DNA of 64,000 nucleotides from Herbaspirillum chlorophenolicum (GTDB taxonomy: Bacteria; Pseudomonadota; Gammaproteobacteria; Burkholderiales; Burkholderiaceae_D). Shown in pieces: positions 8,885 through 17,813 of this stretch. Position 1 is the stretch's first letter. Each line of letters starts with the position of its first letter. The notes beneath the pieces were generated by a model that was given only the letters and a program-made list of their open reading frames with translations, was not told the DNA's origin and did not search any database. Location of the stretch: assembly GCF_001189955.1 (NCBI RefSeq), contig NZ_LFLT01000006.1:1-64000 (forward strand), in the 5' to 3' direction. The position numbers and the translations under genes were made by a program.

Positions 8885-9889
8885 ATGAGCCAGGCAGAAA
8901 GCAAAAGACAGGAAACGATCGCGTACATTGAAAAAAGCCGCAGACGGCGACTGCTCAAGGCAGGCATCGCGCTGGGAGCCGCCGGTGCGGCGGCCGCGCT
9001 GGCGCCGCATCCGGCGCGTGCTGCCGCACGTGAGTTGCGGGTGGGGTATCAGAAGGGGGTACTGAGCATCATCCGTGCACGCGGCGCGCTGGAGAAGCGC
9101 CTCGCGCCGCTGGGGGCGACGGTGAAGTGGGTCGAGTTCAGCGCCGGTCCGGTGCAGCTGGAAGCATTGGGCGCGGGCTCGATCGATTTTGGCGACGTCG
9201 GCGAGGCGCCGCCGATTTTCTCGCAGGCGGCCGGTACGCCGCTGGTGTATGTGGCTGCGACGGTGCCGCGTCCCTTCGTCGAGGCGGTGCTGGTGCCGAA
9301 GGAGTCGGCGCTGAACAAGCCGGTTGATCTCAAGGGCAAGCGCATCGCGCTCAACAAGGGCTCGAACGTGCATTACTTCCTGGTCAAGCTGCTGGAAAAG
9401 CATGGCCTCCAATACACGGACGTGACGCCGGTATGGCTGGCGCCGGCCGATGCGCGTGCGGCCTTCGAACGGGGTTCGGTGGATGCCTGGGTGATCTGGG
9501 AGCCTTACCTGGCGGCGGCGCAACAGACTCTGCAGGCGCGCATCCTGGCTGATGCCGATGGGGTAGTGAAGAACCGCGCGTACTACTTTTCATCGCGCGA
9601 GTTTGCCAGGAACAATCCCGACATCTTCAAGATCGCGCTGGAAGAACTGGGCAGGATCGACGACTGGGCCAAGGCCAAGCCGGGAGAATTCGCAGGGGAA
9701 CTGGCCAGCGTGCTGGGCTTGCCGAAAAGCGTGCTGGAGGTCGCGGTGGGGCGCTATAACTTCGGTACCGTCGCCATCACCAATGCCATTCTGGATGAAC
9801 AGCAGCAGATCGCCGATACCTTCCTCAATCTCAAGCTGATCCCGAAGAAGCTCGATTTGCGCGAGACTGCGCCGCCCTGGCTGGTATAA
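8885..9889 (+). CDS. SsuA/TauA-type sulfonate-binding periplasmic protein (orphan)
   Basis: Aliphatic-sulfonate-type ABC receptor of 334 residues with the family blocks VGYQKGVLSIIRARG, FSAGPVQLEALGAGSIDFGD and GEAPPIFSQAAG. The N-terminus has a run of arginines before a hydrophobic stretch (RRRRLLKAGIALGAAG), resembling a Tat or Tat/Sec signal. The ATG at 8885 follows GGAGAAGGC and is preferred to upstream in-frame starts that give no signal peptide. No permease or ATPase adjoins it, so it either borrows the components of another sulfonate importer (tauBC at 1-3 kb is a candidate) or works with distant partners. A strong terminator follows. Confidence 0.85.
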   Translation: MSQAESKRQETIAYIEKSRRRRLLKAGIALGAAGAAAALAPHPARAAARELRVGYQKGVLSIIRARGALEKRLAPLGATVKWVEFSAGPVQLEALGAGSIDFGDVGEAPPIFSQAAGTPLVYVAATVPRPFVEAVLVPKESALNKPVDLKGKRIALNKGSNVHYFLVKLLEKHGLQYTDVTPVWLAPADARAAFERGSVDAWVIWEPYLAAAQQTLQARILADADGVVKNRAYYFSSREFARNNPDIFKIALEELGRIDDWAKAKPGEFAGELASVLGLPKSVLEVAVGRYNFGTVAITNAILDEQQQIADTFLNLKLIPKKLDLRETAPPWLV

Positions 9890-9931
9890 TGGCGCAGGAG
9901 TCTGGCGGATCCCGTCATGCCGACGGCAATA

Positions 9932-9968
9932 AAAAACGCCGCCGCGATATTTTCGCGGCGGCGTTTTT
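9932..9968. terminator. Bidirectional rho-independent terminator
   Basis: An 11-bp GC stem (CGCCGCCGCGA / TCGCGGCGGCG) with a 5-base loop, flanked by A5 and T5, so it can end transcripts from both sides: the SsuA-like gene from the left and the phosphoesterase gene from the right. Confidence 0.92.
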
Positions 9969-9989
9969 ATTGGAGGCGCAGAAGATCGA

Positions 9990-11723
9990 TCAGGCCTTGA
10001 ACTGCAACGCGTTGGTCAGGTCGCCCATGGGCTTCTGGCCGCGCGCGATCATGGCGTCGTCACGCTGTTTCAGCCCATCCAGTTTTTCCAGGCCGAAGGT
10101 ACGGGTGACCAGGCGCAGGATGGAGGCGGTGTCGTACACAGTATGGTCGACGCTGCCTTTGCGTGCGAACGGCGACACCACGAGCGCCGGGACGCGCGTG
10201 CCGGGACCCCAGCGATCGCCTTTGGGCGGCGCCACGTGATCCCACCAGCCGCCGTTTTCATCGACGGTGATGACCACCACCATGTTCTTCCATTGCGGGC
10301 TGGATTGCAGGCTCTTGACGATGTGCGCAATGTGTCGGTCGCCGGAGGTGACGTCGGCATAACCGGCGTGCATGTTGAGGTTGCCCTGCGGTTTGTAGAA
10401 AGTCACCGCCGGCAGGCGGCCGGCTTCGGCATCGGCCAGGAAGCGGTTGGTGCGGGCTTCGTCGCCCAGGCCGCCATCGCGCAGGCGCTTGTTGCGCTCG
10501 GCCGGATTTTCCGGGCCGAGGCTCTTGAAGTAATTGAACGGCTGGTGGTGGTACTGGAAGTTGGGGATCTTGGGGATACCCTTGGAATCCTTGAATTCAT
10601 CCAGCGTGGCTTGCCAGGCGCCGGCGTACCAGGCCCAGTCGATGCCTTTCTTGTTGAGCTTGTCGCCGATGTGTTCGTGCGTCTGAGGTACCAGCACGCT
10701 GGGCTGGTTCGGCTCGGAATAGGCCGGATTGTTGCGGTCGCGCGTCCAGGTCGGCCAGTACGGCGGGGCCATGGTGTTGACCGCGTAGCCGTCGGGAGTG
10801 AGCGCGCTCGGGCCGAACTTGGGGGCGCCTTGCATGGCGCCGGCCGGGCTGCCTTCGGAAGGTACAAGTTCAGTGCCCAGCGGATCATTGTTGACGGTCT
10901 TGGCCACCTGGGTGCGTGAGACCGAGCTCATTACATTCGGATAGTAAGGGGCGGTCGCAGCGATCAGGTAGTGGTGGTTCAGGAAGGAACCGCCGAAAGC
11001 ACCCTGGAAGAAGTTATCGCACAACACGAATTCGCGCGCGATATCCCACAGGCGCAGGTTGTAGCGGGTATCGGCGTAGTGGCCCATCACCAGGCCGCCG
11101 GAATCGGCCCAGGCGACGAAGCCGTCGTTCTTGCCGCCGTTGATCTGCATCTGGTTCTGGTAGAACACGTGCCACAGGTCGCGTGTGACCAGGCCCAGCG
11201 GCAGCGCTTCGCCTTGCGGGCCCTTGAGCGCGAAGGGCGCGTTGGGGAGATTGTTCTGGTATTGCTTGCCGGCCTCGTAGGTCACGCCTTCGATGACCTG
11301 CTCCTGGCCGACCACGCCGCTCCAGACCGGCGGCAATTGCTTCAATACGCTGCCGTCGCGGTCGCGCTGGGTATAGTCGGCGGGCTTGAGCGCGGACAGC
11401 GGCTTTTCGACGCCGGGGAAGTCGCCAAACAGGTTGTTGAAACTGCGGTTTTCGGCGTAGATCACGACAATGGTCTTGACGTTGTCGCGCAGGGCCTTGT
11501 CCAGCGCGGCGGCGTCAGCCGGGTTGCCGTTCGGGTATGGCACGCTGCCGTTTTGGCCATCGGTGGCGCAGGCGGTCAAGGCGCTGCCGGCGCCGAGGGC
11601 GGCCATGCCGCCCAGGAAACGGCGGCGGCTATTGTTCTGCGGGGCTGCGGAAGTCGTGGTGTCCTGCTGGTCAGGATCGGACGGAATGCTGCCGCCATGG
11701 GCGGACTCGTCGTGGATGCTCAT
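9990..11723 (-). CDS. Tat-exported phosphoesterase (acid phosphatase AcpA / phospholipase C family)
   Basis: Extracytoplasmic phosphoesterase of 577 residues. A twin-arginine signal (NSRRRFLGGMAALGAGSALTACA) near residue 32 also contains a lipobox-like LTAC, so the protein may be membrane-anchored. Phosphoesterase-family motifs: IVVIYAENRSFNNLFG near the start of the domain and VVITVDENGGWWDHVAPP near the end, both containing the metal/substrate residues of the AcpA and PLC family. The start at 11723 follows AGGAAAC and is preferred over 11795, which would bury the Tat signal deeper. Substrate, phosphomonoester or phospholipid, cannot be decided here. Confidence 0.85.
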   Translation of the reverse strand: MSIHDESAHGGSIPSDPDQQDTTTSAAPQNNSRRRFLGGMAALGAGSALTACATDGQNGSVPYPNGNPADAAALDKALRDNVKTIVVIYAENRSFNNLFGDFPGVEKPLSALKPADYTQRDRDGSVLKQLPPVWSGVVGQEQVIEGVTYEAGKQYQNNLPNAPFALKGPQGEALPLGLVTRDLWHVFYQNQMQINGGKNDGFVAWADSGGLVMGHYADTRYNLRLWDIAREFVLCDNFFQGAFGGSFLNHHYLIAATAPYYPNVMSSVSRTQVAKTVNNDPLGTELVPSEGSPAGAMQGAPKFGPSALTPDGYAVNTMAPPYWPTWTRDRNNPAYSEPNQPSVLVPQTHEHIGDKLNKKGIDWAWYAGAWQATLDEFKDSKGIPKIPNFQYHHQPFNYFKSLGPENPAERNKRLRDGGLGDEARTNRFLADAEAGRLPAVTFYKPQGNLNMHAGYADVTSGDRHIAHIVKSLQSSPQWKNMVVVITVDENGGWWDHVAPPKGDRWGPGTRVPALVVSPFARKGSVDHTVYDTASILRLVTRTFGLEKLDGLKQRDDAMIARGQKPMGDLTNALQFKA

Positions 11724-12080
11724 GGATGTTTCCTGTCGGATATTGTTGTGGATGAAGGCGCGGAACGGGAGGAGGATAGCGCGGCCGTATGACAAGAATG
11801 TGTCTTTTCAAAGACACGGCATCCAAGACTATTTGCAGACCGACAGGTTTTGGGAGCGCGATTTCAAGACGGACAGGCGGAGCGGCGAAAAATGAGGTAA
11901 ATATAGCGTCGCTGCCATAATTTGATGTGACAAGTCAATTAAAATCCCGTGACTTGCATAGGCATTAACGGACGCCGATGAGGGCGAGGCCGCGTGGGAA
12001 CGCAGTCTTGTGCAGGGGCCGCCAGGCTCCTGGTTCAGTGTCCGGCACTGATGGCAAGCATCGATTTTTTTGGGGAATCC
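11724..12080. other. Intergenic region upstream of phosphoesterase
   Basis: About 357 bases. It presumably carries the phosphoesterase promoter. Open frames here (such as 11829-12101 on the minus strand) are cysteine- and serine-rich without protein-like features, so I see no supportable gene until the small frame at 12081. Confidence 0.4.
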
Positions 12081-12179
12081 ATGCTGCTCAAGACTTTTCA
12101 ATACATCGTCATTACCGCCGGTTTCAGCGCTTGCATACTGTTCATGTTGCTACTGGCGCTCACGGAACCGCTGATCTGA
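12081..12179 (+). CDS. Possible 32-aa membrane peptide
   Basis: A short frame from an ATG preceded by GGGGA: MLLKTFQYIVITAGFSAC then ILFMLLLALTEPLI. It is almost entirely one hydrophobic helix with a Lys at the N-terminal side. A GC hairpin without a T-run (12178-12196) overlaps its stop. It could be a small membrane protein or a chance frame. I do not recognise it. Confidence 0.35.
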   Translation: MLLKTFQYIVITAGFSACILFMLLLALTEPLI

Positions 12180-12218
12180 ACGCCATCCCGGCGTTCGTAC
12201 AGGCACGCGAGGCTTTCT

Positions 12219-12935
12219 TCATTTGCGAAGGAAGGCCGGCTTGCCGGAACGGTTGACCACGATAAACAAGGCCATCAACGCCAGGAAACCTGCAAACAGC
12301 AGGCTGGAGTTGAGGATCACGCGCGGATATCCCAACGTACTGACGTTGATGAAGGGGTAGGGATAGAAGCCCGACAGGGCGCCGCGCCACAGCGTGATGA
12401 CCAGGTAGCCCAACGGATAGACCAGCCACAGCAGGGATTTCTTCAGCGAAGCCTGGAATACCGGTACAAAGAAAATCCAATAGACGATCGCAAGGAGCGG
12501 CACCACCGTGTGCAAGCTCTCATTGACCAGCGAGCGAAACCCGGTGGGCGCCCACAGCTGGCGCAGCAGCAGGTTATAGGCGATCCCGACGAAAGTCAGG
12601 TAGGCCACCACGGCCGATATCACCGAGGGCTGGCGAAAGAAGCGGCTGACCGGCGTCTTCAGTGACAGCGCCAGCGAAGTGAAGCACAACGCTCCCATCA
12701 GGATGGTGAGGTTGGTCAGGTACATGGAGAGCCGGTCCAGCCCATCGAGCAAGCCGCCGCCATGCGACAGCAGGCGATTGAAGGTGATGTCGGTCTGCGC
12801 AACGAAGGCGAACCAGCTGATCGTTGCGATCACCGCCGCCAGGGCGCGCGCAGCATGCGAAGTGCCTTCGGCGGGGAAGATGTTGGAACCGAAAGAGTCC
12901 AGCGACTCCGGTGGAGGGATCTGGTGATTGCTCAT
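12219..12935 (-). CDS. Pr6Pr-family (FAR-17a/AIG1-like) membrane protein
   Basis: Integral membrane protein of 238 residues with about six spans. Features typical of the bacterial Pr6Pr family: FVAQTDITFNRLLS after the first span, YLTNLTILMGALCF in the second, and a C-terminal GFYPYPFINVSTLGYPRVILN block. Function is unknown in bacteria; eukaryotic relatives hydrolyse fatty-acid esters of hydroxy acids. The start at 12935 removes an Arg-rich extension (to 13052) that lacks any family features. The upstream Shine-Dalgarno sequence is weak. Confidence 0.75.
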   Translation of the reverse strand: MSNHQIPPPESLDSFGSNIFPAEGTSHAARALAAVIATISWFAFVAQTDITFNRLLSHGGGLLDGLDRLSMYLTNLTILMGALCFTSLALSLKTPVSRFFRQPSVISAVVAYLTFVGIAYNLLLRQLWAPTGFRSLVNESLHTVVPLLAIVYWIFFVPVFQASLKKSLLWLVYPLGYLVITLWRGALSGFYPYPFINVSTLGYPRVILNSSLLFAGFLALMALFIVVNRSGKPAFLRK

Positions 12936-13839
12936 GGTGTGGTCCGGGAGATAGCGTTGGCGTTGCGGCGCAAGCCGGTGCCGGAAAGAGGGGCGGCTAC
13001 GCAATCGTTGCATGATAAAGCGGTTTGGCTGCGCGCGCAGGCCGTATGACATTCACTTTCACCGCTTACAACGTGTCACAAAATCCAGGACGCCTGGCCG
13101 TCGGTTCACGGCTTGTGATCGGTATGGAAATCAAGCTCGAAGGACGGTGCTGCGGTACTTATGGATGAGCACAGACTGCGCTGAACTACGAGATGTTTTT
13201 TGCCGTGTGAATATTGCAGCCTTGCCCAAAGGCTGTCTCCATTTTTATTGATCCACCATTGCAGACTTGTCGCCTCCATGTACAGAAGAGAAAAATTACG
13301 ATCATCCGCAACGTCAGTAGAGATGCGTGTTTCCGCACATGAGGTGTCGCCTGCAGGCGACGATTTTTCCCGCCAACTGTTACATCTTTTTTAGTTACAA
13401 GACGCACCGAAATATAAATAATTTGTGCTGCGTCTATCGCGCAAATTTCGGCAGCGGCACCTTTGTGAAGCGTCTGGACTTCACTCCATTTTTACCTTTT
13501 CGAGCATCGCGGAACATCAGCGAGGTTGGCGTTCGCGATGATGTTTTTCGCGAATGTGGAAACAGCGTTTTGCTGTTACAAAATTCTCGTGAACTTTCGA
13601 AAAAGTACTTTGCCGAACCGCACAGGTTTCTTGCATGGCAAGCATTTCCGACATATCGCCGGCGTCCTGCAAATTCATGAACCTGTTTGTGCCGCGGCGC
13701 GCATCTGCTATCCGGACCCGACCAGAAGGTCTTTCGAATCAGCACAGCATCTGCATGCGAATTATTCGATCCATATGCGCGCCGCCTTGTTTCTTTCGTG
13801 CTTCCCGTTTTGCACGCTCTTTCAATTTCAGGAGATCAC
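12936..13839. other. Long gene-free, AT-richer region upstream of bactofilin
   Basis: About 904 bases with no convincing gene; the frames at 13012-13680 are not protein-like. Base composition is clearly lower in GC than neighbours, especially 13190-13630. It contains a 7-bp hairpin CAGCCTT/AAGGCTG at 13217-13235 followed by TCTCCATTTTTATT, which could act as a weak terminator or stem-loop. It may hold a small RNA, a distant promoter or degraded DNA; none can be shown by eye. Confidence 0.5.
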
Positions 13840-14367
13840 ATGCTTCGCTCAGAATCCCTCTTCGGCAAACGTGAAACCAATTCGACCAATTCCCCCTTCA
13901 GCAATGCCGGCAGCGCCGTCGCCCAACCATCGGGCAGCACCGTCTCCAACGTGCAGAAGCCTGGCCAATATCCTTCCTCGGTCAGCAATACGGCGCCCGC
14001 CAGCGAGGAAACCGGCAGCAAGCTTACCGTCGGCCCCAACATCAAGGTCAAGGGCGAGATCGAAGATTGCGACACGCTGGTCGTCGAGGGCCGTGTACAG
14101 GCCACCATCAATTGCCGTGTGGTGCAAATTGCCGAACGCGGTGCTTTCAAGGGTTCGGCAGAAATCGACTTGGCCGAGATCCGCGGCGAATTCGATGGCG
14201 ACCTGACGGTGCGCCAGAAACTGGTGATCTACGCCAGCGGCAAGGTCACCGGCAAGATCCGCTACGGCAAGCTGGTCATCGAAGAGGGCGGCCAACTGTC
14301 GGGCGACCTCCAGGTCGGCGGCCAGGAACAGAAGGAATTGCTGCAGGCTGCGGTCAAGACTGCCTGA
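13840..14367 (+). CDS. Bactofilin family cytoskeletal protein
   Basis: Polymer-forming cytoskeletal protein of 175 residues. A low-complexity Ser/Asn/Pro-rich N-terminus (about 1-60) precedes the bactofilin beta-helix core, recognisable by LTVGPNIKVKGEIEDCDTLV, VEGRVQATINC, AFKGSAEIDLAEIRGEFDGDL and KVTGKIRYGKLVIEEGGQ. Bactofilins form filaments that position cell-wall or polar machinery. The ATG at 13840 directly follows CAGGAG at ideal spacing. It stands alone between a long non-coding region and purU. Confidence 0.9.
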   Translation: MLRSESLFGKRETNSTNSPFSNAGSAVAQPSGSTVSNVQKPGQYPSSVSNTAPASEETGSKLTVGPNIKVKGEIEDCDTLVVEGRVQATINCRVVQIAERGAFKGSAEIDLAEIRGEFDGDLTVRQKLVIYASGKVTGKIRYGKLVIEEGGQLSGDLQVGGQEQKELLQAAVKTA

Positions 14368-14414
14368 GAGCGCCGACTGGTGCTGGGCTGCCCGCTTTTG
14401 CCGGCGGGAAGTCG

Positions 14415-14451
14415 GGCGTCGCCTGGGCGGCGTCATTTTTGTTTCTTTTTT
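14415..14451 (+). terminator. Probable terminator after bactofilin
   Basis: A short GC stem (CGTCGC / GCGGCG with one G-U pair, loop CTGG) is followed by a T-rich run interrupted by G and C. It is weaker than the other terminators here. Confidence 0.45.
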
Positions 14452-14647
14452 GAAATGTTTGGTGCGAATGACCCAGGAAACCGGGGCATTCGCCCTTGCA
14501 TTGCCATAAAACCGGGTGGGATTTTGTCTGCATGGGTTCGCCATGCGACAATAGCGCCTTTCGTCTTTTTGCTGGCAGGGAATCCGCCGGCAGCGGCTTG
14601 CCGGATCATCCGCGCGGCTGGACGTTGGCGTTTTTTAGTTCATTCTC

Positions 14648-15517
14648 ATGGCTCACCCGGAATACATCCTCACCCTGTCCTGCCTGGACCAGCGCGGCAT
14701 CGTGCATCGCGTCTCGGGCTTTTTGGCCGACCACGGCTGCAACATCATCGACTCCGCCCAGTTCGGCGACGGCCAGTCGAAGCTGTTTTTCATGCGCGTA
14801 CATTTCTCGTCGGAAGACGCTGCGATGAGCGACGCCCAGCTGCACACCGATTTCGGCGTGCTGGGCGACGCGTTGCAGATGAACTGGCAATTGCATGACG
14901 CGGCCAAGAAACCGCGCGTCATGCTGATGGTGTCCAAGATCGGCCATTGCCTGAACGACCTGCTGTTCCGCTACAAGAGCGGCTTGCTGCCGGTGGAGAT
15001 CCCCGCCATCGTGTCCAACCACACCGATTTCTACCAGTTGGCCGCCAGTTACAACATTCCCTTCCACCATCTGCCGCTGGCCACCGGCGCGTCGGCGGAG
15101 GACAAGCGTGCGCAGGAAGAGCGCATCATGGAAATCGTCAACGCCAACCGGATCGACCTGGTGGTGCTGGCGCGTTACATGCAGATCCTGTCGCCCGAGA
15201 TGTGCGAAGCCCTGCGCGGCCGCGCCATCAACATCCACCATTCCTTCCTGCCCAGCTTCAAGGGCGCCAAGCCGTATTACCAGGCACATGACCGCGGCGT
15301 GAAGCTGATCGGCGCCACCGCCCACTTTGTCACCAGCGATCTGGACGAAGGCCCGATCATCGAGCAGGGCGTCGAGCGCGTGGACCATTCCATGGGCCCG
15401 GACACGCTGACGGCGATCGGCCGCGATATCGAATCGGTCGTGCTGGCGCGTGCGGTGAAGTGGTTCACCGAGCATCGCATCCTGTTGAACGGGCACAAGA
15501 CGGTGATCTTCAACTGA
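14648..15517 (+). CDS. purU: Formyltetrahydrofolate deformylase
   Basis: Hydrolyses 10-formyl-THF to formate and THF, balancing the C1 pool. An N-terminal ACT domain (residues 5-85, LTLSCLDQRGIVHRVSGFLA) is followed by a formyltransferase-fold domain (about 90-285). The catalytic triad region is visible: N in FHHLPLAT / INIHHSFLPSFKGA (His) and TAHFVTSDLDEGPII (Asp). Length 289 is standard. A strong bidirectional terminator follows. Confidence 0.95.
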   Translation: MAHPEYILTLSCLDQRGIVHRVSGFLADHGCNIIDSAQFGDGQSKLFFMRVHFSSEDAAMSDAQLHTDFGVLGDALQMNWQLHDAAKKPRVMLMVSKIGHCLNDLLFRYKSGLLPVEIPAIVSNHTDFYQLAASYNIPFHHLPLATGASAEDKRAQEERIMEIVNANRIDLVVLARYMQILSPEMCEALRGRAINIHHSFLPSFKGAKPYYQAHDRGVKLIGATAHFVTSDLDEGPIIEQGVERVDHSMGPDTLTAIGRDIESVVLARAVKWFTEHRILLNGHKTVIFN

Positions 15518-15540
15518 TCGTTTTCTGCCGCCTTGCCATG

Positions 15541-15580
15541 AAAAAACGCCGTTCGGTTTGATAGCCGGACGGCGTTTTTT
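15541..15580. terminator. Bidirectional terminator between purU and acyl-CoA synthetase
   Basis: AAAAAACGCCGTTCGG pairs with CCGGACGGCGTTTTTT with a single G-U pair and a short loop. A- and T-runs at both ends serve both converging genes. Confidence 0.92.
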
Positions 15581-15616
15581 ATTGCACCAGGCCCCCTTGG
15601 CGCGGATCGAAAGACC

Positions 15617-17257
15617 TTATGCCCCTGGATACTGTTCCCGCATCACCCGCTTGTTGAGCTTGCCCACGCTGGTGCGCACCAGTTCCGCGACAAACTGAAC
15701 CCGGTCCGGCACACCGTAGCGCGAGATCTGGCCGCTTTCGGAGGCGGCCGTCACGTGGTTGCGGATGTCTTCTTCGGTTACCTTGCCGGCGGCGTCCTTC
15801 TTCAGCACCACCAGCGCTACCGGACGTTCGCCCCATTTGCCGTCCTGTATCCCGATCACCGCATTTTCCGCCACGCCCGGATGGCGCGCGATGATCTCTT
15901 CGATCTGCAATGACGATACCCACTCGCCGCCGGTCTTGATCACGTCCTTGATGCGGTCGGTTACCTGCAGGTAGCCGCGCGGGTCGATGTTGCCGATGTC
16001 CTGAGTATGCAGCCAGCCGCCGCGCCACAGGTCTTCCGAGGCTTCGGGCTGGTGCAGGTAGCCTTGCGTCAGCCAGGGCGCGCGCACCACTACTTCGCCA
16101 GTGCTGTGGCCGTCGCGCGGGCAGTCGCGCAGGTCTTCGTCTACCGTGCGGATATCCACCAGCGGCAACGGCCGGCCGGTCTTGACGCGCAGGGCGGCAT
16201 CGGTCTCGCCGCCGAGCTCATCGGTGGGCACATGGGCCAGCGTCAGGATGGGGCAGGTTTCCGACATGCCGTAGCCGGTGAAGACATCGATGCCGCGTTC
16301 GCGCGCGGCCTGGGCCAGGCTGCTGGTCATGGCCGAACCGCCGATGATCATCTTCCAGCCGGACAGGTCGGCCTCCTTCGCGGCCTCGCAGCCCAGCACC
16401 ATCTGCAGGATGGTCGGCACGCAGTGCGAGAAGGTGACTTTCTCGCGCACGATCAGCCGGCAGATGTTGTCCGGCACATAGCGGCCCGGATAGACCTGCT
16501 TGAGCCCGGCCATGGTTGCCACGTAGGGCAGGCCCCAGGCATGCACGTGGAACATCGGCGTGAGCGGCATGTAGACGTCGTCGCGATGCAGGCGGCCCTG
16601 CTGCGGCGCCAGCGCCAGGCCGGCGGTCGCGCCCAGCGTGTGCAGCACCAGCTGGCGGTGGCTGAAATAGACGCCCTTGGGCAGGCCGGTAGTGCCGGTG
16701 GTGTAGAAGGTGGTGGCGCGCGTGTTTTCGTCGAAGTCCGGAAACTCGTATGCGGCTTCGGCTTGCGCCAGCAGCGCCTCGTATTCGCCGGCGAAGCCCG
16801 GGCCGTTGGGCGGCGGGGTGCCGTCGTCGGTGATCAGCACGCAGCGGGTGAGCGTGCTGAGTTCGCCGCGGATCTGCTTCAACACCGGCATGAAGTCGGA
16901 ATTGACCAGCAGCACGTCGGCCTGGGCGTGGTTGAGCGTATAGGCGATCTGCTCCGGCGACAGGCGCACGTTCACCGTCTGCAGCACGCAGCCCATCATG
17001 GGGACGGCGAAAAAGCATTCCAGGTAGCGGTGGCTGTCCCAGTCCATGACGGCGACCGTATCGCCCGGGCGCAGGCCGATTTCCTTCAAGGCATTGGCCA
17101 GCCGCTGTACGCGGCGGTAGAACTCGGCATAGCTGTGGCGGCGCTCGCCGTACACGATTTCCTGGTCCGCGGCAGTGGCCAGCGAGCTGTGCAGCAATTG
17201 TTTGATCAGCAGGGGATAGCCATAGGCTGAAGGGGTTGTGCTGATGGGTTGGGGCAT
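15617..17257 (-). CDS. Medium/long-chain fatty acyl-CoA synthetase
   Basis: Activates fatty acids to acyl-CoA through an acyl-adenylate. ANL-superfamily motifs: P-loop TTFYTTGTTGLPKGV, A5-type GYGMSETCP, A7/A8 around GWLHTQDIGNIDPRGYLQ and VTDRIKDVIKTGGEWVS, and the C-terminal catalytic Lys in SVGKLNKRVMR. Length 546 matches the AlkK/FadD3-like family. The ATG at 17257 follows GAGGAGAACGGT; the longer frame to 17350 runs into the short inverted-repeat element at 17317-17364. Chain-length preference is not readable. Confidence 0.9.
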   Translation of the reverse strand: MPQPISTTPSAYGYPLLIKQLLHSSLATAADQEIVYGERRHSYAEFYRRVQRLANALKEIGLRPGDTVAVMDWDSHRYLECFFAVPMMGCVLQTVNVRLSPEQIAYTLNHAQADVLLVNSDFMPVLKQIRGELSTLTRCVLITDDGTPPPNGPGFAGEYEALLAQAEAAYEFPDFDENTRATTFYTTGTTGLPKGVYFSHRQLVLHTLGATAGLALAPQQGRLHRDDVYMPLTPMFHVHAWGLPYVATMAGLKQVYPGRYVPDNICRLIVREKVTFSHCVPTILQMVLGCEAAKEADLSGWKMIIGGSAMTSSLAQAARERGIDVFTGYGMSETCPILTLAHVPTDELGGETDAALRVKTGRPLPLVDIRTVDEDLRDCPRDGHSTGEVVVRAPWLTQGYLHQPEASEDLWRGGWLHTQDIGNIDPRGYLQVTDRIKDVIKTGGEWVSSLQIEEIIARHPGVAENAVIGIQDGKWGERPVALVVLKKDAAGKVTEEDIRNHVTAASESGQISRYGVPDRVQFVAELVRTSVGKLNKRVMREQYPGA

Positions 17258-17316
17258 ACCGTTCTCCTCTGGTTTCCTGTGGCGTCTGGAACGCCGCGAA
17301 CCTGTTTTTGGAATAA

Positions 17317-17364
17317 GAACCTGTTCACGCTCTCGCACAATTCCCGGCACGAGTGAGCAGGTTC
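17317..17364. repeat. Short inverted-repeat element related to the 160-bp MITE-like family
   Basis: Begins GAACCTGTTCACGCTCTCG and ends CGAGTGAGCAGGTTC, i.e. the same terminal inverted repeats as the elements at 31582 and 35954, but with only about 14 bases between the arms. It looks like an internally deleted derivative or a stand-alone terminal hairpin. It lies between the acyl-CoA synthetase gene and the CusF-like gene. Confidence 0.6.
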
Positions 17365-17455
17365 CAAGCGTCAGATGATAACGCTAACGGTAACCCCCGA
17401 TTGTCTTGCTGACGACGAAATTTATAGACGGCAACCTGCGCCGGAGTCTTTTCGC

Positions 17456-17767
17456 CTATTGTCGTTCTTCCAACGAAATGACGGTCAGCGCACCATCGAC
17501 CCGGTCGGCGGTGAAGAGCACTTTTTCTCCTTCTTTCGCCTTGCCAAGCAATTCGGGGGAGGCCTTGAAGACCATGGTCATGCGGGGCATCTGCAGATTG
17601 GGGATCTCGCCATGGCGGATGGTGAGCTTGCCGGCGGCAACGTCGACTTTGCGGATCTCGCCTTCGACTTGCGGCGGTGGAGAGGTCTGCGCCAGAGCAG
17701 CCAGCATGGGCAGCGCCAGCGCGGCGCCGAGGAGGAGGCGGGTGAGGGCGGTAGCGGGAGTTTTCAT
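17456..17767 (-). CDS. CusF-like periplasmic copper-binding protein
   Basis: Secreted 103-residue protein: Sec signal of about 26 residues, then a small beta-barrel. The copper-site residues of CusF (His plus two Met) appear as RHGEIPNLQMPRMTMVFKA. It is the last gene of the minus-strand copper set (46 bases after the DUF411 gene). CusF normally passes Cu(I)/Ag(I) to a CusCBA pump; no CusBA is in the window, so here it may act as a periplasmic chaperone for the multicopper oxidase or TolC-like protein. Confidence 0.85.
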   Translation of the reverse strand: MKTPATALTRLLLGAALALPMLAALAQTSPPPQVEGEIRKVDVAAGKLTIRHGEIPNLQMPRMTMVFKASPELLGKAKEGEKVLFTADRVDGALTVISLEERQ

Positions 17768-17813
17768 CTTGTCCTTTCGATTGGAAAATAGAGTGAATGG
17801 AAGCGTTTTCCGC

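Noticed and set aside
13012-13680. Open frames in the bactofilin upstream region
   Set aside because: Mixed frames with odd composition, no ribosome-binding sites or recognisable domains.
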